A DNA stretch of 64,000 bases from a bacterium (GTDB taxonomy: Bacteria; AUK180), in the NCBI GenBank assembly GCA_023144005.1, contig JAGLGN010000001.1:116853-180852 (forward strand), written 5' to 3'. Position 1 is the stretch's first letter; each line of letters starts with the position of its first letter. Made by a program: the position numbers and the translations under genes. Below are positions 8,600-16,942 of the stretch, one piece after another. A model generated the notes under the pieces. The model searched no databases. It had not been told where the DNA came from and saw only the letters and a list, made by a program, of their open reading frames with translations.

Positions 8600-10447
8600 C
8601 TAATTGCTCTCAAGCACCCTTCGGATCGTTTCTAAGAAATTATTGATCTCAAAGGGTTTTTGAAGAAATATGACGTCTTTGTCGAGAATACCCTCGTGAG
8701 CTATTATGTTCTCTGTATATCCTGACATAAAAATCACTTTGATATCTGGGAAGATCTTCTGGATCTCTACTGATGCCTCCTTCCCATTCAATGCTCCGGG
8801 GAGCATAATATCTGAAACGAGCAAGTCAACTTGTTTGTTGTACTCCTGGCAAAGAGTGACGCCTTTTTCGCCGCTTGAAGCTTCAAGAACATTATAGCCG
8901 AACTTCTTCAATATCTTTACGCTGGAATCCCTGAGTAATTCCTCATCCTCGATAACAAGCACGGTCTCACTCCCTTTCAGTATCTTCTTTCCCTGATGAT
9001 CTTCTTTTACCGAAATGGCTTTCTTGCCGCATTGAGGCAAGTATATATTGAAGGTGCTGCCTTCTCCCGACTCACTATTAACAAAAATATGCCCTCTGCT
9101 CTGTTTGATTATCCCATAAACCGTGGCCAGGCCCAGGCCGGTCCCCAGAGTGCCTTTTGTCGAGAAGAACGGTTCAAATATCTTATTTAGGATATCTTTG
9201 TCCATTCCTCTGCCGGAATCCTTGATCGTGAGCAAAACATATTCCCCGTCCGCTAACTCGGGATATTCTTCAGAATTGATTTCATCTTCGCCGATATTAC
9301 TTGTTTCAAGAAGTAATCTCCCACCTTTCGGCATAGCATCCTTCGCGTTTGAAGCGAGATTAACCAAAGCTTGTTTCAGTTTTTCCGGATCTATCTCAAT
9401 TGCCGCAACTTTTTCAGCAAGGGAATATTGCAGCTCTACATTATCTCCGATGATAAGCTTCAGCATTTTTTTCATATTTACTATTGTTTCATTTAGATCC
9501 AGGGTGATCGGATTCATTATCTGCTTGCGGCTGAAAGACAGCAGCTGGCCGGTTAATTCTCTTCCATTCAATGCTGCAGTTTTTATATCTTTAAAATATT
9601 CTCGAAGTTTCTCTTCATCAGAAATATCCAGAATACCGAGATCGCTTAATGTCATTATGGGTGTCAACAAATTGTTGAAGTCATGAACAATGCTGGAGAC
9701 AAATCTGCCGAGAGCATCCATTTTCTGTGAGTGAAGTAATTGCTCTTGAAGTTTTACCTTAGCCGTGATATCCTGAAAAACACAAATGACCGATTGTTTC
9801 CGGGAAGAAGTGTCCAGTAACGATGAAATGGAATATATGCGGTCTTCTTCATCATGAGTAATAAATATACTCCTGTTTTGCTGTTTTTCATTCAAAGGGC
9901 ACATTTCACACGGACTCTCCAAACCCAAATAGGTCTGGAAACATTTCCCATCTAACGTTTCGGGGTGTCTGTCTTTGAGAAAACCGAGACGGTATTTGAT
10001 GTTGTGCTTTGAATCTATCAGAGAAAGCCCGATCTCAACATCAGAAAAACTATCACTGATATTGGTTAGGATGCGATGTTCGTCAGCCATTTTAATGCTT
10101 AGATGCTCTTCAGATGAATGCAGGTCGGATGTAGTTTTTTCAATTTTCCTCATCGCTGTATACATAACGAATGTTACTACTATTAAGAGAGCGAATCTTG
10201 AGGCATTACGCCAATGAATGATGCCGCCTATAAATAAATTATGCGAGTAAATAAAGTATATTAACAGGAATATCAAAACAAAGAATGACTTCTTACGGAA
10301 CCAGATGACGGATAAGAGGATCGGGATGAAATATGAATTTATAATAATATACTCGGCTTGAAATGTAGAGTTAATAAACGAGGTAAGATAACACGCTATA
10401 AGTATTGAACTCAGAAGGATCAGCGTTTTTATTTTTCCGGTGCTCAT
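8600..10447 (-). CDS. Membrane hybrid histidine kinase with C-terminal receiver
   Basis: This 615-residue protein starts with about four closely spaced hydrophobic helices (residues 8-95) that resemble a small membrane sensor. A short coiled coil follows, then a PAS domain with a CxxC segment (ESPCEMCPL), HisKA with His at about 255 (SSIVHDFNN), HATPase (LVNLASNAKDAM, DSGRGMD, GTGLGLAT) and a receiver (VIEDEE, LVSDIMLPG, QKPF). The ATG at 10447 is preferred over one 27 nt upstream because GGAGA lies 6 nt before it. It is monocistronic. No DNA-binding output domain is present, so the downstream target is unknown. Confidence 0.9.
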   Translation of the reverse strand: MSTGKIKTLILLSSILIACYLTSFINSTFQAEYIIINSYFIPILLSVIWFRKKSFFVLIFLLIYFIYSHNLFIGGIIHWRNASRFALLIVVTFVMYTAMRKIEKTTSDLHSSEEHLSIKMADEHRILTNISDSFSDVEIGLSLIDSKHNIKYRLGFLKDRHPETLDGKCFQTYLGLESPCEMCPLNEKQQNRSIFITHDEEDRIYSISSLLDTSSRKQSVICVFQDITAKVKLQEQLLHSQKMDALGRFVSSIVHDFNNLLTPIMTLSDLGILDISDEEKLREYFKDIKTAALNGRELTGQLLSFSRKQIMNPITLDLNETIVNMKKMLKLIIGDNVELQYSLAEKVAAIEIDPEKLKQALVNLASNAKDAMPKGGRLLLETSNIGEDEINSEEYPELADGEYVLLTIKDSGRGMDKDILNKIFEPFFSTKGTLGTGLGLATVYGIIKQSRGHIFVNSESGEGSTFNIYLPQCGKKAISVKEDHQGKKILKGSETVLVIEDEELLRDSSVKILKKFGYNVLEASSGEKGVTLCQEYNKQVDLLVSDIMLPGALNGKEASVEIQKIFPDIKVIFMSGYTENIIAHEGILDKDVIFLQKPFEINNFLETIRRVLESN

Positions 10448-11107
10448 AAATATCTCCGTTACGGGATTATACAACTATTTGGCTATTAAGTCAACGTTTA
10501 TGAAGCACCCATCTCGCTTGAGATAATGCTTCACAGAGCACCAGTGGACACACCAGCCTGCTGCGCAGACTGAGCACGAAGTACGAGGTGAAAACAAACC
10601 AATATTCACACCCGTATCACAAGAAAAGAGGGACATGCCGTACGCCAAGCTTCGCAGAGCACAAGAGCATAAGTCACAAGTGGAACAAGTAGAGAAGGGA
10701 ATAAGAATAATTGACACCTTCCGTCATCCCCGACCCGATCGGGGATCTAAGCATCCTCCCTCTGCAATAACCTTTTAAACTCTACCCTCTTCACACGCGA
10801 CACATCACACCTCACACTTCGTTCGTGCCGAACGACCGTCTGTCCCGGATAAAGGTTCCAAGCGGAGAGTTGAGAATTGTAAACTCTACGCCCAGTTAGA
10901 ATCACACGGAAACAGCCTCAACAAATCTTCTAATCTCATTCTGAAGGAGTCTTAGCGACCGAAGACTCCATCCCTTATCTTCTCTCCACTTTTTACCCTT
11001 GAACCTTTGAACTTTTGAACAATATTCTCCACCCCACACATCCTATAATGCCATTCTAAAGAGCGGTAACGAGTGGAGAATGTACACTTTTCACCTCTTT
11101 TAAAAGA
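10448..11107. repeat. Gene-free intergenic mosaic of dispersed short repeats
   Basis: I see no convincing gene here. The stretch is built of words that recur in other gaps of the window: cacaagtgga/cttcgcagagcac words, a palindrome CCCCGACCCGATCGGGG (about 10727-10743), ACTTCG/TCACAC-type runs, and CCTTTGAACTTTTGAAC (about 11003-11019). Bases 10843-10946 are an inverted copy of 27336-27457. The small frames that cross it are made of these words and have no SD or family resemblance. Confidence 0.7.
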
Positions 11108-11131
11108 AAAGCCCCCGTTTCCGGGGGCTTT
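11108..11131 (-). terminator. Rho-independent terminator of the first secreted-protein gene
   Basis: A 10-bp stem AAAGCCCCCG/CGGGGGCTTT with a 4-nt loop. On the minus strand it is followed by TTTTCTTTT. It lies 28 nt beyond the stop codon at 11160. Confidence 0.9.
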
Positions 11132-11159
11132 GGTGAAATATAGATAGGTAGGAGTGTTG

Positions 11160-11654
11160 TTATAGTATCGGCGTCCAGGCCTTTCTCATGATATTGGAAA
11201 TACCAATCAGCTTTCCTCTATAATTGAAAAAAGCAGCACGAAACTCTATCGCGTCTCCATACTCCGCAACTTCATCCAATGTCTCAACGGTATTGCTGAT
11301 ACTTGCGCAAAAACCAGCGTAACAGGTTTTGAATGCGCACCAGTCGGTTGTCTCATATGATGCCCAATCGTATCTTTTATAAAGAACGACTTTAGCAGTA
11401 CCGGCAGGGATCGCGACACTCAAGGTTACTTCCAAAGTATAATTCTCATGGCTGACGGATGAACCGGACAGATAATTGAATACGCTTTCATTTCTGGAAA
11501 CAGAATCATTGCTTGATGATCCGTTCTGATCTTCATAATAATAACCCGTGTAATCTCCATCATAACCATTGTAATCCCCATCATAGCCGGAGTCGGCAGC
11601 AAAAACAGCAAGTGAAACAACCAAAGCAAGCAAAAGCACAAATCCTTTTTTCAT
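11160..11654 (-). CDS. Small secreted protein, copy 1 of a tandem pair
   Basis: A 164-residue protein with a classical signal peptide (KK, then a Leu/Val/Ala-rich core, cleavage probably after AVFA at about 19-20). The mature N-terminus is a Gly/Asp/Tyr repeat (YDGDYNGYDGDYTGYYYED), then a Ser/Asn linker and a probable beta-sandwich domain with WC...C cysteines (DWCAFKTCYAGFC). No family recognised. SD AGGAGG lies 6 nt before the ATG. Its paralogue is at 12268-12762. It has a dedicated terminator and no partner genes. An abundant surface or envelope protein is a guess from the repeat and signal peptide. This copy has a third Cys that the other lacks. Confidence 0.8.
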   Translation of the reverse strand: MKKGFVLLLALVVSLAVFAADSGYDGDYNGYDGDYTGYYYEDQNGSSSNDSVSRNESVFNYLSGSSVSHENYTLEVTLSVAIPAGTAKVVLYKRYDWASYETTDWCAFKTCYAGFCASISNTVETLDEVAEYGDAIEFRAAFFNYRGKLIGISNIMRKAWTPIL

Positions 11655-12130
11655 TAGATCCTCCTGTGTTGATTTCGTGATTTATAAAAGAACACCTTAA
11701 TATATACTCGGTTCGTGCCAATGTCCTGCACTCCGTTTATTCCAGCTATATTGGGTTTTTGTAAATGCGCGTTGTTGATTTGTATCTTTACATGTAACCT
11801 TGGGGTAACGCAAGCACGGAAAAGGTAATAGGGTGATAGACTTAGGTATAGTGAACAGTGAACAATGAAGAAATGAACAATGGGGAAAACACAAGAAGCA
11901 AACACCGGATGAATTCCTCGCTTTCGCGGGAATGACAGTGTGGATGGATCTTTCGTTTCACTCAAGATAACGCGCCGTGCCAGCACCCCTTTCCCAATTA
12001 ACCTGTATTCACTGTGAGTTTATTATTCCAATCTCCAAATGTTCATTGTTCATTTCTCAATTATTCATTTCCCCACTTGTGCACTGCGGGGCGCGCGCCA
12101 CTGGGTCTATGCGAAGCTTAACTTTTGAAC
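11655..12130. repeat. Intergenic leader plus repeat mosaic between the paralogues
   Basis: The right-hand part of the first duplication unit (to about 11810) contains the gene's leader. Beyond it lie repeat words: GAACAATGAA/CATTGTTCATT runs, a CTTTCGCGGGAATGAC word (about 11919-11934), and TTGTGCACTGCGGGGCGC. No gene is supported. Confidence 0.65.
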
Positions 12131-12215
12131 AATATTCTCACCCTACACATCTGTTAATGCTATTCTAAAGAGCGGTAACGAGTGGAGAATGTACACTTTT
12201 CGCCTCTTTTAAAAG

Positions 12216-12239
12216 AAAGCCCCCGTTGCCGGGGGCTTT
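12216..12239 (-). terminator. Rho-independent terminator of the second secreted-protein gene
   Basis: The same 10-bp stem AAAGCCCCCG/CGGGGGCTTT as at 11108, here with a TTGC loop. A T-rich tail follows on the minus strand. The stem bases are kept while the loop differs between copies. Confidence 0.9.
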
Positions 12240-12267
12240 GGTGAAATATAGAAAAGGAGGAGTGTTG

Positions 12268-12762
12268 TTACATTATCGGCGTCCAGGCCTTTCTCATGAT
12301 ATTGGAAATACCAATCAGCTTACCTTTAAAATTGAAAAAAGCAGCGCGAAACTCTACCGCGTCTCCATACTCCGCAACTTCATCCAATGTCACAACGGTA
12401 TGGCCGATACTTGTACGTGAACTTGCGTAACAGGAATGAAATACGCACCAGTCAGTTGTTCCATATGATACCCAGTCGTATCTCTTATAAATAACGACTC
12501 TATCAGCACCGGAGGGGATCGCGACATTCAGAGCTACTTCCAATGTATAATTCTCATGGCTAACGGATGAACCGGACAGATAATTGAATACGCTTTCATT
12601 TCTGGAAACTGAATCATTGTTTGATGATCCGTTCTGATCCTCATAATAATAACCAGTGTAATCTCCATCATAGCCATTGTAATCCCCATCATAGCCGGAG
12701 CCGGCAGCAAAAACAGCAAGTGAAACAACCAAAGCAAGCAAAAGCACAAATCCTTTTTTCAT
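12268..12762 (-). CDS. Small secreted protein, copy 2 of a tandem pair
   Basis: A 164-residue paralogue of the 11160-11654 product, with the same signal peptide, the same Gly/Asp/Tyr repeat and the same C-terminal ending (GISNIMRKAWTPI). Differences cluster in the second half (DWCVFHSCYASS). The WC and SC/TC cysteines are shared while the third Cys is lost, so those two may form a disulfide. SD AGGAGG precedes the ATG. The promoter region is duplicated with the gene. Function unknown. Divergence confined to the C-terminal domain may indicate different binding targets. Confidence 0.8.
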   Translation of the reverse strand: MKKGFVLLLALVVSLAVFAAGSGYDGDYNGYDGDYTGYYYEDQNGSSNNDSVSRNESVFNYLSGSSVSHENYTLEVALNVAIPSGADRVVIYKRYDWVSYGTTDWCVFHSCYASSRTSIGHTVVTLDEVAEYGDAVEFRAAFFNFKGKLIGISNIMRKAWTPIM

Positions 12763-12950
12763 TAGATCCTCCTGTGTTGATTTCGTGATTTGTAAAAGAA
12801 CACCTTAATATATACTCGGTTCGTGCCAATCCCGGCATGTGCGCCTATTACAGCTATATTGGCCTTTTTGCATGGCCGCAATTTTGTTTTGTCTCTTTAC
12901 ATGTAACCTTGAATTCACATGAGAGAAATAAGTGAGGCGATGTTTCGGAT

Positions 12951-12978
12951 AGAGGGCGAACGCATCGGTTCGCCCCTA
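12951..12978. repeat. Palindromic intergenic repeat (GGGCGAAC...GTTCGCCC)
   Basis: An inverted repeat GGGCGAAC/GTTCGCCC with a short loop just upstream of the kinase promoter. A related form lies at about 57717-57745. This resembles the REP-like GTAGGGGCGAAC words common in many uncultivated genomes. Confidence 0.6.
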
Positions 12979-12981
12979 CTA

Positions 12982-13009
12982 TTGCAGAATTCTTCCAATG
13001 TGTTATAAT
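12982..13009 (+). promoter_or_regulatory. Sigma70-type promoter giving a probably leaderless mRNA
   Basis: TTGCAG (12982-12987), 16 nt, TATAAT (13004-13009). The ATG of the kinase is only 5 nt after the -10 box and no SD is present, so transcription should start at or next to the start codon. Confidence 0.7.
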
Positions 13010-13014
13010 ACCGT

Positions 13015-14025
13015 ATGAATAATTGGGTGCCGATAAGTAAATCGCAGCGAGAGTATGTTTCTTTGGAAAAAAAGATCGAGGACTTCACTCATTTCATCTC
13101 AGATTTCGTAGGCACGCCGGTTGTCTTTTCTCTGCATGACCATGAATCTTCGCCAAAACTTCCGCCGGGATTATATCACTCTGAAGGTAGTAATGAACTT
13201 TGCCTATCATTCGAAGAAGGAAAGTTCACAGGTCCGAATAATAAAAAGGCAAAGGAAATTTTTAATATGCTCGCATCCACAAGAAATTTCCTTACTCTCT
13301 CTTTTAGCGAAAAACTCTTTAAAGAGAGCGAGACCCGTCAGTCATTTACTTTTCTGGGAATGATGGTGCGTGGACTTGGACATGAGATAAACAACCCTCT
13401 CGGGATCCTGGCCTCTTATATTCAATACCTTCAATTGATTGAGGAAAATACTGAAAAGACCGAGATACTTCAGAATATGTTGTCATCTGTTTTTCGCGCA
13501 AGCGATATAGTAAAACAGATATCGGCGTTCGGGCGATCCTCGCCAAAGAAACATTCCATGCAATTAGTCAACGAACTCAGGAATTCACTTACGCTATTCG
13601 AGCAGATCAGAAAATACCGATTTCCTGATATCGAGATAGAAATTGATATAATAGAAGATTGCGGGATCTTTGTAAATAGGGTTGAATTTCAGGAGATCCT
13701 TTTTTCTATTCTATTCAACAGCTGCGAAGCATATGAAGGAGAAGGAAAGATTCTCATCAAAGCCGAGAAATACTCGGATGTTTTCTGCAAGTTGATCATA
13801 TCCGATCAAGGATCTGGCATATCTCCAAATATCCTGCCACTATTAACCATGCCTTTTTTTACAACAAAAGACAAGAACGACGGAAGAGGGCTGGGACTTA
13901 CAATTTGCGAATATCTACTAAAGAGGAATGGAGGAGAAATGGTTATCACTTCAACAGAGAAAAAAGGTACAGAAATTCAAGTATTTTTTTTAAGGGGGGA
14001 TTCAAATGAAAATTCTATTGGTTGA
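13015..14025 (+). CDS. Cytoplasmic sensor histidine kinase
   Basis: A 336-residue soluble kinase with a short N-terminal region of about 110 residues and no recognisable sensor fold. HisKA follows with His123 (GLGHEINNPLG), then a HATPase with N-box (LFNSCEAYEG), DQGSGIS and GRGLGLTICEYLLKRNGG. It overlaps the downstream response-regulator gene by 20 nt, which makes a cognate pair likely. The start is supported by a -10 box directly before it rather than by an SD. The HEINNP box is the NtrB/AtoS-like type. The signal is unknown. Confidence 0.9.
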   Translation: MNNWVPISKSQREYVSLEKKIEDFTHFISDFVGTPVVFSLHDHESSPKLPPGLYHSEGSNELCLSFEEGKFTGPNNKKAKEIFNMLASTRNFLTLSFSEKLFKESETRQSFTFLGMMVRGLGHEINNPLGILASYIQYLQLIEENTEKTEILQNMLSSVFRASDIVKQISAFGRSSPKKHSMQLVNELRNSLTLFEQIRKYRFPDIEIEIDIIEDCGIFVNRVEFQEILFSILFNSCEAYEGEGKILIKAEKYSDVFCKLIISDQGSGISPNILPLLTMPFFTTKDKNDGRGLGLTICEYLLKRNGGEMVITSTEKKGTEIQVFFLRGDSNENSIG

Positions 14026-14362
14026 AGACGACGAACTGATGCGGGATAGTTTGGAAAGACTCCTGCTAATCAACAAGCATAGTGTGGAATGCGCTGCAGA
14101 TGGGCAGATCGCGCTTCAAATACTGGAGAAAGCCAAATTCGAGCTCATGATAACCGATCTTTTAATGCCCGAGTTTTCGGGACATCAGCTGATAAAACTA
14201 TGCCGGGAGAAATTTCCTGATCTTCCAATTATAGCGATGACCGGATATCTGGAAGAAATCGGCAAATTAGATAAAGACGATAATAAGCCGGATTATTTCC
14301 TTCAGAAACCATTTAAATTGGATGAATTAGAAAAGATAATCAAATCGCTAAAGAAATCCTGA
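14006..14362 (+). CDS. Single-domain response regulator
   Basis: A 118-residue receiver with no output domain. The acidic pair (VEDDE), phosphoacceptor Asp51 (MITDLLMPE), switch Thr (AMTGY) and Lys (LQKPF) are all present. A strong SD (GGGGGA) lies inside the end of the kinase gene. It is presumably phosphorylated by the kinase encoded upstream and acts by protein contact, like CheY- or Spo0F-type regulators. The partner is not identifiable here. Confidence 0.92.
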   Translation: MKILLVEDDELMRDSLERLLLINKHSVECAADGQIALQILEKAKFELMITDLLMPEFSGHQLIKLCREKFPDLPIIAMTGYLEEIGKLDKDDNKPDYFLQKPFKLDELEKIIKSLKKS

Positions 14363-14573
14363 AACGACTCTTAGAAACAAGGAGTTGACGAAACAGCGAA
14401 GCACGAAGGGTGAGGTGAAGAAGATCGTTCAAAAGTTCAAGGTTGGTAAATAGATAGAAGGGTTGTTTGGGAAATTAGCGAAATATTGTTTTTCCGGTTA
14501 CCGATGTGTTTTCCTCCCCATTTCGTACCTCGTACATCACACTTCCTACCTGCTGAGCAAGCTCAGCGATGCT
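14363..14573. repeat. Intergenic repeat words between convergent genes
   Basis: Contains GAAGCACGAAGGGTGAGGTG, GTTCAAAAGTTCAAGG and CGTACCTCGTACATCACACTT words that recur in other gaps of the window. No gene or clear terminator seen. Confidence 0.55.
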
Positions 14574-15629
14574 TCACATATCGAGGATATGCTTCTTCAG
14601 ACGTTCTATGACTTCAGGGACCGGGATATCAGTTGAAAATTTGTCAAGTACATTATCGCCCTTGAAGATCACATATTCCGTACTGCTGCCGGTAATTCCG
14701 ATATCAGCATGACGGGCTTCTCCCGGGCCGTTTACCACACACCCCATTATCGCTACTGTGATCTTCATGTTAAGTTCGCCTAATTGCTTCTGAGCTTCCA
14801 GCGCTAATTTCTCGACCGGAATCTCCGTTCTTCCGCATGTCGGGCAGGAGATGAAGCGAATTCCCTTGGAGCGTAATTCCAATGCTGAAAGGATCTGCCA
14901 GCCCGCGATGACCTCGTTCACGGGATCTCCCGTGAGCGAGACCCTCAAGGTCTCACCAATGCCTTCGTAAAGAAGGATGCCGATACCTACCGCTGATGAA
15001 ACCGTTCCGGCGCCCGGAAGGCCAGCTTCGGTAATGCCGATATGAAGAGGAAATGGGTGTTTAGCTCTGAAAAGCCGATTGGCCTCTACACTTATCGGAA
15101 TAGAGGATGACTTCATTGAGACCACAATATCACCAAAACCGTTTTTCTCAAGAACCTGCAATTCCCTTTCCGCGGCCGCCAGCAATGCATCCGCCCCGGC
15201 ACCTGCGAATTTTACCTCAATGTCCTTGGGAAGAGAGCCGCCGTTCACTCCGATACGAAGCGGGATTCCCTTATCCTTGGCAGCAGCGCAGATTTCAGAG
15301 ACCTTTTTATCCGATCCGATATTGCCGGGGTTGATCCGAACCTTATCAACACCCGCCTTGATGGATTCAAGGGCCAGGCGATGGTCGAAATGAATATCCG
15401 CGACAAGAGGGATATTCGGAAATTGTGATCTTATCTTAGAAAGTGAAGCAACCGACTCCATATCGGAAACGGCAAGGCGTATTATTTCGGCGCCTGCGCC
15501 GATCAGTGCTTTTATCTGATCCGATGTAACCGCATGATCCGCGGTCAGCGTATTTGTCATGCTCTGAACCCTTACCGGATGGCCGGCACCCAGGATCAGG
15601 CCGCCTATTTTTACTTCATTTACCTTCAT
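14574..15629 (-). CDS. ispG: 4-hydroxy-3-methylbut-2-en-1-yl diphosphate synthase (IspG/GcpE)
   Basis: A 351-residue enzyme of the MEP isoprenoid pathway converting ME-cPP to HMBPP with a [4Fe-4S] cluster. It has the N-terminal TIM barrel (VQSMTNT, VADIHFD, RINPGNIG) and the C-terminal Fe-S domain with cysteines in SCPTCGRTE and MGCVVNGPGEA. This is the compact bacterial form without the extra domain of plant enzymes. The ATG at 15629 overlaps the rseP stop codon (TGATG), favoured over a TTG 3 nt upstream. It is the last gene of the long ribosome/isoprenoid operon, which also holds uppS and dxr. Confidence 0.96.
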   Translation of the reverse strand: MKVNEVKIGGLILGAGHPVRVQSMTNTLTADHAVTSDQIKALIGAGAEIIRLAVSDMESVASLSKIRSQFPNIPLVADIHFDHRLALESIKAGVDKVRINPGNIGSDKKVSEICAAAKDKGIPLRIGVNGGSLPKDIEVKFAGAGADALLAAAERELQVLEKNGFGDIVVSMKSSSIPISVEANRLFRAKHPFPLHIGITEAGLPGAGTVSSAVGIGILLYEGIGETLRVSLTGDPVNEVIAGWQILSALELRSKGIRFISCPTCGRTEIPVEKLALEAQKQLGELNMKITVAIMGCVVNGPGEARHADIGITGSSTEYVIFKGDNVLDKFSTDIPVPEVIERLKKHILDM

Positions 15630-16942
15630 CAAAAGAATCTTGTAATATCATTGAAAAGGATGAAAGCGAAGAGAAAAAGGATCAAGCCCCACCCTATATA
15701 GCTGAATACTTCCCTCTCCTTTTTATTCATCTTTCTTCTACCGATAGCTTCGAATATAAAGATAATTATCAATCCGCCGTCCGTAACTATCAGGGGGAGA
15801 AGGTTGACCACGCAGAGGTTCACGCTGATCAGGGAGATCCATCTCAAGTACTGAGAGAATCCCGCCTTTAGGCTCTTAGAGATGATGTATGCGATGGCCA
15901 CTGGGCCTCCCAGATTTTTAGCTTGACCGGGATCTTTGACTATGCTCCTGAGGGAAACATAGATCAAAGTAAAATCCATGCCGATCTCTTGAATAGAAGC
16001 TCCCAATCCTTCAAATAATCCGAGGCGCTCTATCTTTATCTTGGGTGAAATATCAAATGTAAAATAAGGCCTGATCTTCCCAGCTTGAGTTATCTTACTC
16101 TCTTTCACGGGATCGACCGGTATATTGAGAAGTTCGCCATTGCGGGATACGGTCATCTCGACCGGCTCACCTTCTTCGGCATATTCGAAAATGTCACTGA
16201 GAGCCAATACAGGATCTCCCGCGACTTCAATAATACGGTCATTCTCACGGAGTCCGGATTTGTAGGCATTACTAGATTTTTTCAACTTGCCGATTATCGG
16301 TTCTCCTGCGAATTGAACTCCCAATTCATAATATTCCGTATCCAATTGGCTCATCTTCTTCCTGGAAGCAGTGATAACGGTAAATACCTCGGTGTCCCTG
16401 CGGATCTTGAGCGTTATGGTATCGCCTGCAAGGGAGTAGATCTTCTGAGCTGTCCATTGATCATTTACAGCCGTTTCTCCGTTCACCTCGAGGATGCGGT
16501 CTCCCCTCATCAGGCCGATCTCCATTGCCGGCGTGCCCTCGCCGATCTTCGCAAGGAGAACATTTTCCGTCGGAATCAGGGTCTGAAAGCCGAAAACGGA
16601 AAAGGCAAGAGGCAGGAGCAGCATAGCAAGAACAACATTGAAAAACGGGCCGGCAAGCGCCACAAGTATCTTCTCATGGGGCTTTCTGGAAAGGAATTCA
16701 TCGGGAGAACCGGTAAGTTCACTGTCCGGGTCCTCACCTTTCATCTTGATATATCCCCCCAGAGGGATCGCCGATAATTTGTATAGCGTATTGCCTTTCT
16801 TTTTCTTAAAAAGGGCAGGGCCAAAACCAATTGAAAATTCTTCCACTTCTATTCCGAAGGCGCGAGCGGCAACAAAATGCCCCAGTTCGTGAATAAGTAT
16901 CATGGCAGCGATGCCTAATATTATCGCAATTGCAGCTATCAT
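15629..16942 (-). CDS. rseP: Site-2 membrane metalloprotease RseP
   Basis: A 437-residue intramembrane zinc protease. The first helix carries HELGH (about residue 19). Two PDZ-like domains follow (around 115-190 and 205-280), the second with degenerate spacing. The C-terminal half has the conserved NLLPLIVTDGG region in place of the usual NLLPIPxLDGG, and further helices. The family cleaves anti-sigma factors and remnant signal peptides in the inner membrane. It overlaps dxr by 4 nt and ispG by 1 nt, a gene order often seen (uppS-cdsA-dxr-rseP). Confidence 0.95.
   Translation of the reverse strand: MIAAIAIILGIAAMILIHELGHFVAARAFGIEVEEFSIGFGPALFKKKKGNTLYKLSAIPLGGYIKMKGEDPDSELTGSPDEFLSRKPHEKILVALAGPFFNVVLAMLLLPLAFSVFGFQTLIPTENVLLAKIGEGTPAMEIGLMRGDRILEVNGETAVNDQWTAQKIYSLAGDTITLKIRRDTEVFTVITASRKKMSQLDTEYYELGVQFAGEPIIGKLKKSSNAYKSGLRENDRIIEVAGDPVLALSDIFEYAEEGEPVEMTVSRNGELLNIPVDPVKESKITQAGKIRPYFTFDISPKIKIERLGLFEGLGASIQEIGMDFTLIYVSLRSIVKDPGQAKNLGGPVAIAYIISKSLKAGFSQYLRWISLISVNLCVVNLLPLIVTDGGLIIIFIFEAIGRRKMNKKEREVFSYIGWGLILFLFAFILFNDITRFF

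Larger units (their letters stand above)
11027..11810 (-). repeat. Tandem duplication unit, copy 1
   Basis: Copy 1 of a roughly 0.78 kb unit repeated about 1108 bp away at 12131-12912. The unit contains the secreted-protein gene, its terminator, its SD and leader, a conserved TTGGCACG...TATATTAAGG stretch and a palindrome TTACATGTAA at 11788-11797. Flanks and leader are nearly as conserved as the coding part, so a segmental duplication is likely. Confidence 0.8.
12131..12912 (-). repeat. Tandem duplication unit, copy 2
   Basis: Second copy of the unit at 11027-11810, including the terminator, gene, AGGAGG leader, the TTGGCACG...TATATTAAGG stretch and the palindrome TTACATGTAA (12897-12906). 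Confidence 0.8.

Noticed and set aside
10475-10717. 80-codon Cys-rich minus-strand frame
   Set aside because: Built from intergenic repeat words (CTTGTGCTC, TGCTTCACAG); no SD and no resemblance to a protein.
11654-11730. Sigma54 promoter (TTGGCACG) before the secreted-protein genes
   Set aside because: The -24-like TTGGCACG is perfect in both copies, but the -12 GC element is absent (GAGTA instead of TTGCA) at the right spacing.
16085-16777. 230-codon plus-strand frame
   Set aside because: Antisense to rseP, which has complete family motifs.
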